Below are positions 24,521 through 36,108 of a DNA stretch of 64,000 nucleotides, piece after piece; position 1 is the stretch's first letter, and the number at the start of each line of letters is the position of its first letter. The position numbers and the translations under genes are program-made. Source of the stretch: Nymphaea colorata (lineage: Eukaryota > Streptophyta > Magnoliopsida > Nymphaeales > Nymphaeaceae). The stretch spans positions 8,191,001 through 8,255,000 of the forward strand of contig NC_045148.1 in NCBI RefSeq assembly GCF_008831285.2, written 5' to 3'. The notes under the pieces were generated by a model that searched no databases, was not told the DNA's origin, and saw only the letters and a list, made by a program, of their open reading frames with translations.

Positions 24521-27203
24521 GAAGATAAAACTCCTACTCGTGGACTCAGGTCAGTTGATTACTTGTCATAACGTAATAAAAATTAAACATGCAATCAAAT
24601 AACTATAGTTTATAAAACACAATTACAAAATAATAATGAATAAGAAACATGTGCTAGATTAATTTATTTTTAATAAACGACTATGACTTATTTCATAATA
24701 AGAGTGGTTAATAACGTATTGCCAAGTATGCTATTAATGCCAAGCCCTGAGATCGAGTTTACCTCCTTTTAAAGGCTCAAACAATAAAATGTTGAGTTGA
24801 GACTTGGTAAATAAAATATTCATAACTTGATAAAAAAAACTCAATTTGTTTTATAATTGAAAAATAATTCTCTCATTCCGGAAGGTCCAAAAAATATGAA
24901 ATAAACAAGTTTTTCCACGACTCCACCACCCAATCAATTCTGGTCCACCTAATCCCTCTTTCATTGCCACATATCTTTCCGGCTCAGGAAAGAAGTTTTT
25001 TTTCTCCTGTCATGAATCGAATGTTTCATTTTATTAACGTAAAACCCTTTCTTTTTCAAAAATGTCTTTGTCATTTGGTCTTTCGTTATTAGATAGGAAC
25101 AAATTTGATAAATACTGATAATTCTCAGATAGAGTATTAAAACAGAAAGATTCATTAGATAATGAAGAGGTGGGGATGGGGAGAGCGGAACGCCAACTTT
25201 CTATCGTGTAAAAGGGGACACCTATATGAGTTGAAACAACTACTGTAAAAGGTAGATGAAATACTCATCCTACTCATCCAACAACAATAAGTCATTTCAA
25301 TTGTTGTTCTAAACATTTCAAAAAAGGGTCCCAAAGAGTGGAGTTTTTTTTTTTTTTAAAAAAAAATATCGCCAACATGGTGACCAGTTGGAAAGCTTTT
25401 CAATCGAATCGGTAAAAGCCAAAGTCGTAAAACTCACAACTGAATTTAATGGTTTTGGAAAAGAAAAAGACAACTGTATGCTTTGTTTAAAAAAGGAAAC
25501 AAAAAAAAAAAAAGGTTGTATCGGACATGTATCAGCCGAGACTGTTCAATTTGAAGCTATGTAATGGCACAGGTAAATCCCACAAGTAATTGCAAAGAAA
25601 ATCCAAACCTAAACAACAATCCGAGTCTGAATACATTGATCAGACACCAATTCAGGTTGAAAAGATCTCATCTAAGCCTAAGCCTGAGTCCAGTCAGGTG
25701 CCAATTAAATGAGCCAGGGCTTCAACCTAAGAAACTAAGTTCAACACTTGTGAACCCACCATGCAGTGATATACCCATCAACTCCAATGCCATGCGCCTA
25801 CCAACGCTCATCGATCAAATGCCATCAAATTTGAAAGGACAAATAGATGAGCAGCCGTGCACTGGAACTTCCAATCATGCATGTATACAAACAACTAACT
25901 ATTCAAGGAAGAACATCTTAAAAGTATCTAAAGGAATCAACTAAGATATTTACCCTCTCTCATCAAAATATCACGGGCCCTCTCCTGAAAGATTAATTAA
26001 AAAAAAATATTTGATTATGGAGAGAGGAAAATTAAAAAAGGGGAGAATGAAAACCTGGGGTCGAGATCCATGGGCGTCCATGGGAATCACCTCAGCCGAA
26101 AGAAAACAGCTGTCTTCAACAGTGTTTTTGTGCATATCAATCCGTATCGGCTCATAGATAGATAGCAATGTCGGCCCACGTCGGTGTATATTGGCCCATA
26201 AAATGTGTTCTAAAATGCACTTGAAATTTTAAATTCATTTTTTTTAAGGCCGATGATTAAGCATGGCAACGGGTACGAGTACTCGGTGGCGAATATAAGA
26301 ATTTTTTTTTATTACTGAACTATAATTTTAAAGTTTTAATGAAAGATAATAAAAATATAATTTGTTAATGTAGGTTAAACTAAATTTTTTGAAAGTTTAT
26401 AAGTAGAATTTTAATTTCCCAATAAAAATATGAGAAGAGGATATAGCCCCTCTCCATTTCTTCCATCTCTGGAAAGGAGCATCGCCAACTTTCCATTTAC
26501 CAGTCTGAAGACCAAGATCACACAAGCACCAAAAACATAAGAGTGTGTTTTAAATTCAAAATTTTATACCTAATACCCGAAGTAGATTATTAATGCTCTG
26601 CTTGTATACGAATTTTTTTTTGTGCATTAGTATCGTTAATGAAGAAAACACTCCCTCCATATAAACTAAAAAAGAGAAAATAACAAAAAGGAAAACCACT
26701 AAAGTTAGAAAACTACAAAAGAAATATCCTTTTAAATAATTTTCAAAATATGAGTTCGCCGCATATGTCTTCCATGCACCCGGAGGGGCACGTCCCTAAT
26801 ACCCCCACAAAATTACTTTAATGTTTTCATATATTTCATTGTTATACATGCATTGTCCAAAAAAATTAAAGGTATTGAATCAATGCTCCCATCAAAAAAA
26901 ATTCTGGTTCCGCCAAGTGGGGCTCCATCCTGAGTATACGAGTCAGTCAGCGTCGTCTGCCTCCTATACTTGTACCGTACTGCTAGTCGCATCAAGCGTT
27001 AACAAGAAAAGTTCCGACTGTACCTACCAATACATATAAAAAGTGAGCCAACTCTTGTTGGGCTCATGTCTCCTTTCCAGATATATCTGTATATATATAT
27101 AAAGCGTGTCCGAACAAAATCCCCTACTTTCAAGTTTACAAAGGGATAACCAAAACAGAACCATGATCCTTTCAAGATCCTCGAGACAAAGCTTTCTTCC
27201 GAG
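24521..27203. other. Intergenic, no gene recognised
   Basis: AT-rich, with poly-A/T tracts at about 25345-25370 and 25500-25514. A 126-codon frame at 25564-25944 (+) is Asn/Ser/Pro-rich and matches nothing I know. A decayed transposon-like phrase lies at 26780-26925. Confidence 0.35.
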
Positions 27204-27461
27204 CTACCTCGGCCCCCAGCATATGAGATGGTGTACCGTCTCCGCCTTCTCGGCCTCCCTCCCCCTCCTCTTCTCCTCGGTGCTCGCCCGCTTAGCGGAG
27301 TCGCCGCCGGAGAACCGCCTGGCCTGGCTGCCCTTCTTGGTGCCGGCCGGCTGAATGGACATGAAGCCGGTGGTGTCCAGTCTGGAGCCTTGGTCCTTCA
27401 TCGACTGCACCGCCCTCGTTCCCGCATTCAGATACAACCTGCTCACGTACCTCAAACTCAT
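27204..27461 (-). CDS. Divergent WIP-family (DUF3774) small protein
   Basis: An 85-residue intronless open frame. Its N-terminus (MSLRYVSRLYLNAGTRAVQSMKDQGSRL) aligns with the family's MSxMNRAVIAAG..AVQGLKDQGIRF. The C-terminus, about residues 70-85 (EAEKAETVHHLICWGPR), replaces EAEESLRKVMYLSCWGPN. The CWGP core and KDQG block are kept, but the helix before it is eroded (ETVHHL for LRKVMYL) and the last residue is Arg, not Asn. It is GC-rich, like the gene at 1.8 kb. A TATA box lies about 57 bp upstream, so the 5' leader would be very short. It could be functional and fast-evolving, or recently dead. Confidence 0.6.
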   Translation of the reverse strand: MSLRYVSRLYLNAGTRAVQSMKDQGSRLDTTGFMSIQPAGTKKGSQARRFSGGDSAKRASTEEKRRGREAEKAETVHHLICWGPR

Positions 27462-27517
27462 CTTTGGAAATCACGGGACTATTTACTTTTCAGGTGGTTG
27501 GTACAAATGGTCTCTCA

Positions 27518-27563
27518 ATTTATAGGGATGGAAGCGAAGCCGGCAACCGAGAGCTGTTGGTTT
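27518..27563 (-). promoter_or_regulatory. TATA box and single TGGTTT core for the 27.2-kb WIP-like gene
   Basis: On the minus strand TATAAAT lies at 27518-27524. A single TGGTTT core (27558-27563, plus-strand reading) is 34 bp further upstream. The paired inverted form seen in the other copies is absent. Confidence 0.4.
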
Positions 27564-29549
27564 TATTACATACTTTTAAAACATGGGCCCAAAGTCCATA
27601 ACCGGAGAAGGCAATTGTTCACACGGGAAATACCAGAGCTGCCAGTCATGCGACGCTCAAGTAACCAAAATGTCCGACTCTAGCTTCTCCGTATCGGCCA
27701 AAAGTATCGGCTTCCCTTAAGGGAATGTTTCTTAAGGGGGACGGTACCTTGGAGTAGCAGCCGATACAGGCGCAGCACGGCACATAAATCGATGAAAACA
27801 AAACAGAAAGAAAAAAAAAAAGAAAAAAAAAAGTATGTCCTCCGCTTCTGGTGCGAAAGGAACTTTTTTTTTTTTTTTTGTTAAACTAGCTCGAGTTTAA
27901 GGTTTGACACTCTTGATTGAGCCAAACATTATATAATTTGATTGGAACTCGAGTTGTGCAATATAAGAGGCGAGCTGAGTTTTAGCTGACTAAGCTCGGG
28001 CTCAACTCGACTCTTGTTCACCCCTAGTTGATAGGTGGTTAGTTTTGGTTTCTAATATGATTGAAAGGCAGAACTTTCTGTTTTAGTGGGAGCTAAAGTG
28101 TTTCAGAGCTGTGTCGATGCCTTGAAATGTATCAGTACTGGCTGCCTCACTTCAATCTTCATAATACAATACCGTAAAGCAGAGCCACGAGACCTTGCTT
28201 TTGTTCTCTGATCTCATTTGGGCCGTTTGATCTTCCCTTGGTTAATTTTGATAATTAGAGTTCTCTAAAAGTTCATATATTTTTCTCTTTTTCACTAGCT
28301 AAACTAAGATTTAAGCAAATACATGTTAGCTTATGACAAAAGCGACATGTTTTTGCTTTTAATATGGTTAACATTCTACAATTATAAAAGTTCACTTACA
28401 AAAGACTACAACGACTCGAGAAATGGATGTCTCAAAGCAGAGGACGGCAGCTGACCATAGATCTGAAGCTCATTGTCATCCCTTGACGGAGGAATCTTAC
28501 CTGCAGTTGGCCGAGTGAAAAGCTCTTGAGGTTTAATTCATACTCTTAAAATATATATATATACATAAAACAAGATAACTTGTATATTTTCAACTTAATC
28601 TCTACAACATAATATGTGAAGGTCATGAAATTGAAATCTGAAGCGGCACGAAGCTGAAAAGGCCCAGGTTCAAATCTCAGGTGTGGTTATGGGAGTCTGA
28701 AATTCACACTGGAGAATTGTTTGGTGCGAGCCTTGACGGCTGGCTAGTGCATGCCATGGCCGACAATGCAATGATATGGAAGCCTAACTTTTTCGAGCAC
28801 CATTTCTATCTTCTGCAACAAACTTTCCCCTTTTGCGCTAAGTCGGTCAGGAAAGGATGCCAAAGGAGAAACAAAACAAATAATGGAGAAAGGGAGTCGC
28901 AGTTGCCAAACGGTGGCCGCCGGAATCGTTCCAACTGTGGTCGACGTTTGACGTCTAAAACCAGCACCGCGGCTCCTCAAAAACTAGGGGTCCTACTGGA
29001 CCGGGAATATTCGGGACTTGACCCGTATTGGATCCAACCATATCATGGTTTTGCCGTTTTGGTACTGGAAAAAACGGATCCAACTAAACGAGTTGGTTTC
29101 ACTTGTCAAAAGAGCCCTGCTAATTAAGATAATGGGCTAGACTTCCATAATGGGAAAACATGGTGGCACCTTTTATTAGGTGGACAAAATGTCGTAGGAC
29201 TACATCTCTTTAATCGCCTTTTAGGCATAAAAGGCTGAATTTTGTCACGCCTGAACAGGAGACAGAATGTCATGAGATATTACGTACTCTTGGGCCGTAG
29301 GTATGTAAGATGTGAAATCTTTTTTCTATTTTTCTTGCTTACGTAAAAATCATCATTTTCCTCTCGTACCTTAGTGTTGTTTCAGAACTTAAGCTAGGGG
29401 GCATGGCTTCCCCTCAATTTTTTTTTTTTTAAATTGCACATATAATTAAAAAAAAATCATTTAGCCTATATACAAATTTTAAAAAATTATAATTTGAGTC
29501 TTGAAACTATAACTCAGTCTCCTTAATTAAAAATTGTTAGCTCTGCCAC
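27564..29549. other. Intergenic, no gene recognised
   Basis: It contains an A-rich run (27800-27833) and a T-run (27866-27880). A 148-codon frame at 28681-29127 (+) is the longest in the interval but has no recognisable domain. A B-box-like phrase (ggttcaaatct) at about 28669 has no tRNA fold around it. Confidence 0.35.
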
Positions 29550-29710
29550 AAGGGTGGAGGGAAAGGGGGGGTTCACATGGGCCCTGGCCCCACCTCAAAA
29601 TTTTACTTGTTTCATATAAAAAAAAATTGAAAAATGATATTTTGGACGGTGTCAAAATTTAAAAACTTTAATTCTGCCTTCCTCATGAAAAATTTTTGGC
29701 TTCGCTCCTG
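29550..29710. mobile_element. hAT-like MITE, decayed ends
   Basis: A 161-bp segment with weak inverted ends (aagggtggaggg / cttcgctcctg). It is flanked by an 8-bp repeat with one mismatch (tctgccac at 29542-29549 and tctaccac at 29711-29718). It appears to be an older relative of the elements at 7775 and 10868. Confidence 0.5.
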
Positions 29711-29887
29711 TCTACCACTATTCATCATGGAAAGTAAAATGGCTAAAATATGGTTATTCAAAACGTTGGAATTCTCTAGCGGCCAGTGATTGGTTAGCGA
29801 ATCAAAATCATGAGAACCAGGCACTTGTGAAATCGGATTTAGTACTCAAACCATGGTTTTGCCGGCCAAAGGACAATGGTTTACAAG

Positions 29888-29910
29888 TATATATATATAT
29901 ATATATATAC
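29888..29910. repeat. (TA)n microsatellite
   Basis: A short TA run of about 22 bp. Confidence 0.8.
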
Positions 29911-30920
29911 ACACATTTGGGCATGAAATCAAGTTCAATATGTAAAGTTTACCTTTTATTTAGGCAGCAGGTTGCTATGCCAATGAACTTGCGAGCCGAT
30001 TTTTCAATCTCTACAAGTACATATTCATAAGCAATCAAGATCAAACCTGTATAAAGTGAATGATAAGAGATCTAGTGCAATTTCAATCTCTACAATTATA
30101 CGTTGATTAAGTGCTAGGCCTGGCTCAGTCAGCCGTAGGCACCGTAGAGAGAGAAAAGGGTATTATGAGAATATTTGATAAAAAAGAGGGTTTTTTTTTT
30201 TTAAATCTTGGCTCAAGCTTAACTAAGCCGAGTTTGAAACTTGCTAAGCTTTAACAGAGCTCGGATTGGTCAAGTGGAGCTCGACGCGAGCTCAAGTTGT
30301 GGGATCTTGAGAGACAAGCCGAGCCCAAGCTGGCCCAGTTTGACTCGTCAAGATCATACTCCTGAGTTTAAAAATAAAGAAATCAATACAACAAAATTCA
30401 GAAACCTTAGGCACTTTCTGAGATTAAAGAGAAAGATTGACCCCTAAGTGCAATTTCTCAAGCATGTGGTGTGGTCCTCCTCGTTTCTTAGCGTCTCTCT
30501 TCTATAATGAAAAATGAGGACAGGCAGCCGCTGGAATTCAAAGCAAGGAGGTACGTTCACCCATCCAGCCATCAATCGATCCAAAATTATTGTCCTTTGT
30601 CACAGAAACCAAAAATGGCCTTTTTTTAATTTAATGCTACCAGTGGACTAAGTTATCCTTATCTCCATGAACAGTGTATGCATTTCATTTGAAAAGAAAA
30701 AAATCAATACATTCAACCAAGGAAATAAATTCATTTCTCTCAACTCATGATATCAACTTCCTTCAAATTTTCTTTGCATGTACATAACTAGATTCAAATT
30801 TTCTAACTGCCATTTTCTTAAGCAAAAGTGCATGTGCCCGAACCAACCTCACTGTAGCTGGTGTGTGCCAAACTAAGAAAAAACAAGACCACTTTCACTA
30901 TTTCTTTGATTGGATAATGC

Positions 30921-31006
30921 TGGTTTTCCAAAACCACTAAACCATTCAAGAGCAAAACTACATGCTGGATCGACCCCACTTCCATCTTCCCTGCAACTAT
31001 TATAAG
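30921..31006 (+). promoter_or_regulatory. Promoter of the 31.1-kb WIP gene
   Basis: TGGTTTTCCAAAACCA at 30921-30936 is an inverted pair of the TGGTTT/AAACCA core, broken only at the two central bases. Another AAACCA lies at 30940-30945. A TATA box (TATAAG) is at 31001-31006, about 117 bp before the ATG. Confidence 0.6.
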
Positions 31007-31122
31007 TATTGAATCCCCAATCCTTCTCATTCAGTATCCAAGTCCTTTTTCCCATTCAGCACCACCACCAACTCAAGCACCATCAGCTTCCTGAGAATCG
31101 GTTTGCAAAGAAAAAGATTAGA

Positions 31123-31356
31123 ATGAGTTGTATGAACAGAGCTATGATATCTGCAGGCATGGCTGTAGCTCTCGATGGGCTGCAAGATCAAGGCGCCAAG
31201 CTCAATTCCTTCATGTCAGATAAAGGCCAAAACTCGATGAGGGAGCACGTCAACTCTCCTTCTTTCCCCAAGAGAAAGGTGGGAGCAGACAGAAGCAAGC
31301 AGGCAGAGGAATCCCTACGGACGGTGATGTTCCTGAGCTGCTGGGGAACAAATTAA
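31123..31356 (+). CDS. WIP-family (DUF3774) small protein, short form
   Basis: A 77-residue intronless protein, the shortest in the window. The N-terminus is MSCMNRAMISAGMAVALDGL followed by QDQGAKLNS, aligning with RAVIAAG..AVQGLKDQGIRFNS. The Ser-rich linker is missing; instead there is a short Pro/Ser/Lys stretch. The C-terminus (RSKQAEESLRTVMFLSCWGTN) keeps the family signature, with WGTN for WGPN. The start is the methionine after KKKIR, by alignment; an upstream in-frame ATG 38 codons earlier would lie only a few bases past the TATA box. It is the leftmost member of the main array. Likely wound or low-oxygen responsive by family and promoter motif (inference). Confidence 0.88.
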   Translation: MSCMNRAMISAGMAVALDGLQDQGAKLNSFMSDKGQNSMREHVNSPSFPKRKVGADRSKQAEESLRTVMFLSCWGTN

Positions 31357-32747
31357 CAAAGAAGGGGAGAGTGCGTGAAACCGCCACTAGTGACCGCCAA
31401 ATACGAGAGTTACCATGTACTCTTGTAAATTTTGTGTACAATCTTGTGTAAATTGACAGCGAAATTTCTGCAAGGCATAGTTGTAGAGGCAACCGTTGTA
31501 GTCAGCAGGACTTAACCGGCTTTCTTTTCATTGAAAAATATGGTTAATCCATAGATTAACTTATAAGATTTGTGCTGAATAAGCATGCCATTGAGATCAT
31601 TCAAAAAAATTTAAGCTGCTCCTTTAAAAACCTCTAAAGAAAAAGATAAAAGAGAGACAGGAAGAAAGGGAAGTAAGACAATCTTATCAGAAGCCTCGAG
31701 CAGGAAGTAGTCACACCAGGATTTTTCAGAGAGTGATGATAAAATAACAATGGTGGTGCGTTTATAAAGAATGGCTACATCCTCTCATTACAAGGTAGGT
31801 CCTTCCTGCCTTGATTCGATAAGATCTATCCTTGATTACAAAATCGTTGGTTGTTCTCATCTTTAGATTTTCCTGCGTTCTCCATCCGACAGCTATCCTC
31901 GATCACCAGCTTGCGATTCTTATCAGTAATCACCAGCTTGGTATTGCTATTGTTATTCAGCTTGTGATTTATTTGATTGCTGATTTTCTCTCCAACTGCT
32001 TTCATATCAAGTTCGCTAACACTTCTCTTTACGGCACTTACAATAACAGAAAAAATGCTCTGTAACCAGCAAAAGTTGTTTCAGCCGGGATCTCACAATT
32101 GCATGCAAATTTGAATACATTGACCATATGGCAACTCATTAGAATGCTTAGAGCGCCGCATGCAACTGGTTGTTTGCACAAATTCCCCGAGTTGAAGAGT
32201 TCTTTAAGCTGAACATACCATACAATGATACAAATCTGAATCAATGGTTAAAGCCGAAAAAGTTTATTCGGAGCCAGCAGCCTTCTTGTCATAGGACTCG
32301 ATCGATTTCTTTTACCATCTTTTGAACTTCCGTGTGCATTTTGCAAGTCAGACATGCCATGACTATAGACAATAGAAAGCTGGTTTAGGTACTAATCAAT
32401 CAGAGTATGTTTTGAATAAGCTATGAAAGTTAACTTATCTAACAACTCAAAAGAGGGTGATGTCGGATGAGAGGAGATTCCCACATTTCCCCGTTGCGGT
32501 CCAGGTTTAACACAAGTCATATGGGTATTTCAGTATGGTTTTCTTACCCATGTCACCTGCCTCTTCCCAAAGTGAGCACTTCAATAAGTTTTATATCAAA
32601 AGCGATCCAAACTATCTAATTTTTACTTGATTTGTTTTGTTCCCAACTCAGTTTTCATTCTATCTTTGAGAGTTATTGTTCATTAACATATAAATTTTTT
32701 TATTTATATTACTGTTGATTTAAATGCTTTTTCATTTTAATTATATG

Positions 32748-32782
<35 letters not shown>

Positions 32783-35041
32783 CTTATGTCATATTATTGT
32801 TGTACCCATATTTTCTAAAGTTACTGTGCTCATATCGGCTTCTTCGTATACATACACAAACCCGTATCTATACACATGTGACTTAAGGGCTAACTAACAA
32901 CTTAAAAAAACTTCGCTTCTCGAGCAATGAAATTCAACTAGGTACCTAAAAAGCAAACCTGGTTACATGAGCCATGAATTTTTGTGTGCAATATGGTTAA
33001 TAACTAAAATAACCATAGTTTATACTAAAAAAACTTTTTTATAAAAATAAAAATAAAAATAAAAATAAAAGAAAAAAAAAATAAAAAGGCTATGGAAGAC
33101 ATTATTAAAATGTCATTCCCTCCTTTACTATCCTGCATGCGCACACAACTTTCTCTCCTTAAAAAGTGCTCAGGGGGCACGAACTAACTTGGTCCCACCA
33201 TCTCGTTACCACCATCTCAAATCCGCTGGCTTCCCCACGTTTGTGCACCTTGTAATTAAGTTCCAAACTAATCCAAAATGTGAATCTTTGTTCCAAACAA
33301 GAAAAAATTTAATAAGAGAACACCAAAGCTTGCATGAACTTAAAAATGATTTATGTGACTTCCTTTTCAAAGTAGTTAACGAAATCTTCAGTGAATCAAC
33401 TATTAAATGTTTGTCATCAGCATCACGAGACCAGTCCTTTTCCTTACATCAGACACTGGTACGATTGATTTGTAATTCTAAATTCATTTTATTTAGGAAG
33501 TGTCGATTAAGATAGTTGAACAGTTGCTTCAGTTTCTTCATCATAATTGGACACACAGATGCATCTTTTAATTTCCAGCAATCTGATGAGCACCACATAA
33601 AGCAGAAGCATTAATATCCAGGTCATTGGTTTCGACATGTTATTTTGAAATCAGCCTTTTGTTTCGCCGATTTCGTGGCAATGAATTCAAGTTGTTTTGA
33701 TATAAAATCATTATCTTTTATCAATCAGAAACTTTAGCCTCTCTTTTCCTTTTAGTTTGATCATAATTTAAAAAATTTGATGATGTAAAACATATCTTTT
33801 GATCAAGTTATAAAGATCATTTTATCCCCAAGTCGTCGGTGGTTTTCTTCCTTCAGGGGTTTGGGCAATTAAAGAACTTTTTTTGCTTGCAAACATAATA
33901 TATGTGTAGGTAACTCTTTGTTGGGACAATCGTGATCTCTTCCTCGACCTCTCTTTATTGGATATTATTATGTAAATATTCAATTAAAAAATACAGAGAA
34001 TATAGTTCAATGATTCTCTCTCTCTCTCTCTCTCTCCCTCTATATATATATATAGAGAGAAAGTGGGATTGGTAAATACCAGTCTGCTTAGATGACGGAC
34101 AAAAACCAAATCTATTAAAAGTAATTGTTAAAGTGTTTTTTGAGCAATCTAACCTTAATCTTAAAGAGTGATTTGAAAGATGCCAAACATGTTCTAAGCA
34201 CGTACTTGATATCGTAATCATGAAAAGAAAGGAATATTACATGCACAAGAGAAATTTGAGGTCCAAATGACGTCCCCCAAAACCAAGTTGTCTGCGCATT
34301 TTTTTTTCCCAGGAAGATACCTCACTCAAGTTGGAGCACTGTAGTGAGAAAACAAGTGATGAGCTCCGTTCTTGAGAAAGGACTTTGATATACCACACGT
34401 CGCCTCGATCATCCATGCATTCTTTTACTAGTCCATTCCCTTATACAAGACTATCCTTGTTCCGTATCTTGTTCACAATGTTCCAAGTAATGTGTTTTTC
34501 TTCCGTAGATGACAATTCATTTATTTTAAGCTGCTAATATGCCATATATAGTTACTCTATTCGTCGTCTTCTCTAGAGCGCAGGGTCACTTTTGGTCTCT
34601 ATGGGTGCGACTTCGCCGTGCTTCAATTTGTGCATTGATGACCTTTTTTTTAATGGTGCAGAAATTTAAAATGCACTAGCTACCTATCGACTTTTGTCCA
34701 TCCATTGTGCCAACCCTCTTGGGGTCCTGCATGTACAATTACTGGATGAAAAGGCACAAAGGAAGAGGAGCTCAAAAGTTATGAGAAACATCCTTTTTGA
34801 ACCTCAAAATTTTACATCAGCACAGGCGGTGAGGTGGAAAGCTGAAGAAGCAAAACTTAGGAAACAAAAGTTGGTTTTCTTGTTACTATCGGTTAAATTA
34901 ACGAAAACAGTGGAATTGTCGTAGACAGCAGATGTAACTTATCAATCACAGTGGGGAGCGAAGGAAAGAGGGAAATAAATCGTCACACATGTAGGATATG
35001 ACTTTGTAACAGAAGATTCAGAACATTATATTACTTTCCTA
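31357..35041. other. Intergenic, no gene recognised
   Basis: AT-rich, with (TA)n at 32759-32782, an AAAAT run at 33043-33080 and (TC)n/(TA)n at 34015-34054. Frames at 33189-33515 (+, 108 codons) and 33955-34221 (-) have no recognisable domain. The 34250-34300 phrase 'acaagagaaatttgaggt' has a relative at 38640, so a low-copy repeat is shared with the next gap. Confidence 0.4.
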
Positions 35042-35049
35042 CTTTAATC

Positions 35050-35252
35050 CAGTAGTAGCGGAGCTACATATAAGCTGGCACCGGCAACTGCCCACGTCAG
35101 CAAAATTTTATTTATTTATTTTCATATATTTTTACATAGATTTCTTACAATTATTTACTATGTTATGCTCCTTCAAAAATGAGAATTTTATAAATTTTTA
35201 TAAAAGTATCTCGTAGCCCAAAAAAAAAAAAAAAAGTCTAACTCCGCCACTG
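35050..35252. mobile_element. hAT-type MITE with 8-bp TSD
   Basis: A 203-bp element with inverted ends (CAGTAGTAGCGGAGCTA on the left; TAACTCCGCCACTG on the right). It is flanked by a perfect 8-bp duplication CTTTAATC (35042-35049 and 35253-35260). It has no coding capacity. It sits about 340 bp upstream of the next gene's promoter elements. Confidence 0.8.
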
Positions 35253-35592
35253 CTTTAATCTACTATTTGTGTAGTCCTGTGCCCAACTTAAGCTGCCTAC
35301 TTTGTTTTGAAACATGGGTTCTGTTATTAAACCACAACACATATAATCCGCCAGTTGTTTTGAGTATTACACATCTGCAATAAGTCGAGAATTTGGATTC
35401 CCCACCAACATTCCAAGAGAAGATTGCTATCTGTAGAGAGTGAGAGCAAGGGAAAAGACAAAAGACAACTTGGACGTAGACGTGTTCAGTGTATTTGAGA
35501 CAAGGGAAAAGAACACCAGCTAGCATCTTCATCCAACTTGCCACCAAAACCATGGGAAAGAACAGGTTAGCTAGCGTGTGGTATTACAGTAC

Positions 35593-35660
35593 GGAAACCT
35601 GGTTTTCCATGATTCCTTCCTGCTCTCTTGGGGGCCACATAGCCTCTTTATTCCTATAAG
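35593..35660 (+). promoter_or_regulatory. Promoter of the 35.8-kb WIP gene
   Basis: GGAAACC-T-GGTTTTCC (35593-35608) is an inverted repeat that pairs the AAACC and GGTTT cores in the opposite order to the other copies. The TATA box TATAAG is at 35655-35660. The preceding phrase 'gtggtattacagtacgg' resembles the modules at 42.8, 56.2 and 61.1 kb. Confidence 0.55.
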
Positions 35661-35817
35661 TATTGCTGCCTCCTGTTTTCCTTCTCACCCATTGAGAGCT
35701 CATCAGCTACACTGAACTTACAATTCAGAACTTGAACGATCTTCATTTGGAGCGGCAACGAACAAAATTTCTTCCTTTTCCCATTTATTTTGTTGAGAAA
35801 GTGGGGAGTTCGTGAAG

Positions 35818-36108
35818 ATGAGTTACATGAACAGAGCAGTGATAACGGCAGGAGTGACTGCCACAGTCCAAGGTTTGAAGGATCAAGGCATCAGGTTCAA
35901 CTCAGTGTTGAGAGTCCTCCATCAGATCGCCCGGAGGAACTATGCTTCTTCTACGCTATTGAACAGAGTATCAACGGCCACCGTTGCTTCTTCTTCTTCT
36001 TCTTCTTCTTCTTCTTTGTTGCAGAGGAAGTTGGGAGAAGAGAGGAGTAAACAAGAGGAGGAATCCCTGAGGAAAGTCATGTACTTGAGTTGCTGGGGAC
36101 CCAATTGA
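35818..36108 (+). CDS. WIP-family (DUF3774) small protein
   Basis: A 96-residue intronless protein: MSYMNRAVITAGVTATVQGL, then KDQGIRFNSVLRVLHQIARR, then a long poly-Ser linker (about residues 57-66), then RKLGEERSKQEEESLRK and the signature VMYLSCWGPN. The linker is encoded by a TTC/TCT trinucleotide run (about 35987-36015), which explains the extra length over the usual 93. The ATG is preceded by GTGAAG, and no upstream in-frame ATG fits better. The closest relative is the next plus-strand copy at 41.8 kb. The cellular role is unknown. The two ends are strongly conserved and the middle is free to vary. Confidence 0.92.
   Translation: MSYMNRAVITAGVTATVQGLKDQGIRFNSVLRVLHQIARRNYASSTLLNRVSTATVASSSSSSSSSLLQRKLGEERSKQEEESLRKVMYLSCWGPN

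Noticed and set aside
28655-28690. B-box-like 'ggttcaaatct' suggesting a tRNA or SINE.
   Set aside because: No A-box at the right distance and no cloverleaf pairing around it.
28681-29127. 148-codon plus-strand frame, the longest outside known genes on the left side.
   Set aside because: No recognisable motif, no promoter and mixed low-complexity composition; kept only as a note in the gap description.
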